This document shows, one piece after another, positions 4,756 to 5,129 of a DNA stretch of 5,129 nucleotides (the stretch's first letter is position 1; every line of letters starts with the position of its first letter). This DNA comes from an uncultured Bacteroides sp. (GTDB taxonomy: Bacteria; Bacteroidota; Bacteroidia; Bacteroidales; Bacteroidaceae): contig NZ_CAJTSC010000057.1 of assembly GCF_910578895.1 (NCBI RefSeq), positions 13,932 to 19,060 on the forward strand. Reading direction: 5' to 3'. The notes beneath the pieces were generated by a model. The model was not told the origin of the DNA. It searched no databases and saw only the letters and a list, made by a program, of their open reading frames with translations. Position numbers and translations under genes: made by a program.

Positions 4756-5129
4756 CTCCTCAAATAATATTTTATAATAACCGGATTATCATCCTCTTTC
4801 AAATGCTCCATAATCGCAATCTGCTTTTGTGTCATAAAACGGCGGTCTACCACCGAAGGAAGTGCGACAGGCTGACAAATCGCAAACAAAATATTGTCAT
4901 CAATGTCAAAACAAGGATGCATGAATAACGGAGTATCATCCTTTATCAAAAAACCTTTTTCTTTCGAACGGTTATAAATATAGTGTTTCATTTCTTCCCC
5001 CCTTGCCATTAATATATATACAAAATCCTCATTGAAAAGCTTTTGCATGGGAATTGTATATTTATCGGACTCTCTTAAGAACTTGTGTCTTTCCGCGTAC
5101 TCTTTCGCAACATTCAGCCGGTCTCTATC
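4752..5129 (-). CDS. 6-bladed beta-propeller protein, C-terminal part
   Basis: The reading frame stays open from the right edge to the TGA at 4752-4754, giving the last 125 residues; the start lies outside the window. An internal Met at 5048 is not the start, because the frame continues upstream as ...SDKYTIP. It aligns with the end of the propeller gene at 125-1321: H-Y-I-Y-N-R-S-K-E-K-G-F against H-L-I-Y-N-R-K-T-K-K-A-F, and K-E-D-D-N-P-V-I-I-K-Y against K-E-E-D-N-P-V-V-I-K-Y. It is therefore a paralogue. Whether it has a lipoprotein signal cannot be seen. It is translationally coupled to the DUF1573 gene through a 4 bp overlap and heads the visible operon. Confidence 0.8.
   Translation of the reverse strand, partial: DRDRLNVAKEYAERHKFLRESDKYTIPMQKLFNEDFVYILMARGEEMKHYIYNRSKEKGFLIKDDTPLFMHPCFDIDDNILFAICQPVALPSVVDRRFMTQKQIAIMEHLKEDDNPVIIKYYLRR

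Noticed and set aside
1..5129. CRISPR array, tRNA, rRNA, insertion sequence or transposase
   Set aside because: No regularly spaced short repeats, tRNA-like cloverleaf, rRNA segment or transposase-like protein was seen on either strand.

Overview
The window looks like a Bacteroides (or close Bacteroidales) chromosome segment. Four signs point that way. Three of the four larger genes have Bacteroidetes-type lipoprotein signal peptides. There is a small protein with the NVEALA motif. Two 6-bladed beta-propeller lipoproteins of the BF3164-like kind are present. The promoter elements follow the Bacteroides -33/-7 pattern (TTTG, TAnnTTTG) rather than sigma70. The species cannot be fixed from the sequence.

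All five genes lie on the minus strand, so transcription of the cluster runs right to left. In that order they are: (1) the C-terminal 125 residues of a 6-bladed beta-propeller protein cut by the right edge (4752-5129); (2) a thioredoxin-like plus DUF1573 lipoprotein (3874-4755), overlapping gene 1 by 4 bp (ATGA); (3) a probable lipoprotein with a transglutaminase-like domain and a discoidin-like C-terminal half (1933-3858), 15 bp after gene 2; (4) after a 189 bp gap, a small Cys-rich NVEALA protein (1450-1743, start uncertain); (5) after a 128 bp gap filled by a large inverted repeat, a full-length 6-bladed beta-propeller lipoprotein (125-1321). Genes 1-3 read as one tightly packed operon. 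Genes 4 and 5 are separated by structured noncoding DNA and may be controlled separately.

The noncoding DNA carries the less expected signals. The roughly 90 bp just upstream of the NVEALA gene (1758-1847) recurs without gaps at the left edge (1-90), at about 86% identity. This suggests that another NVEALA gene begins just left of the window and that [propeller - NVEALA leader - NVEALA gene] is a tandem module. Both copies carry a good Bacteroides promoter pointing the opposite way (plus strand), and inside the -7 element the two copies differ only at the two unconstrained positions. Downstream of the right-hand copy is a 13 bp stem-loop (1865-1912) that pairs fully only as plus-strand RNA. 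Together these make a candidate small RNA antisense to the direction of the cluster. A perfect 15 bp inverted repeat with a 65 bp spacer (1338-1432) lies between the NVEALA gene and the propeller gene.

Working model (inference): the cluster makes a small exported cysteine-rich peptide (NVEALA protein) together with cell-envelope lipoproteins. These are propellers, a thiol-disulfide-type protein with a CxxC motif and a transglutaminase/protease-fold protein, which could anchor, fold, process or sense the peptide. Base composition is mosaic. A block of higher GC covers the transglutaminase gene and the DUF1573 domain, then drops sharply inside the DUF1573 gene, suggesting past recombination.
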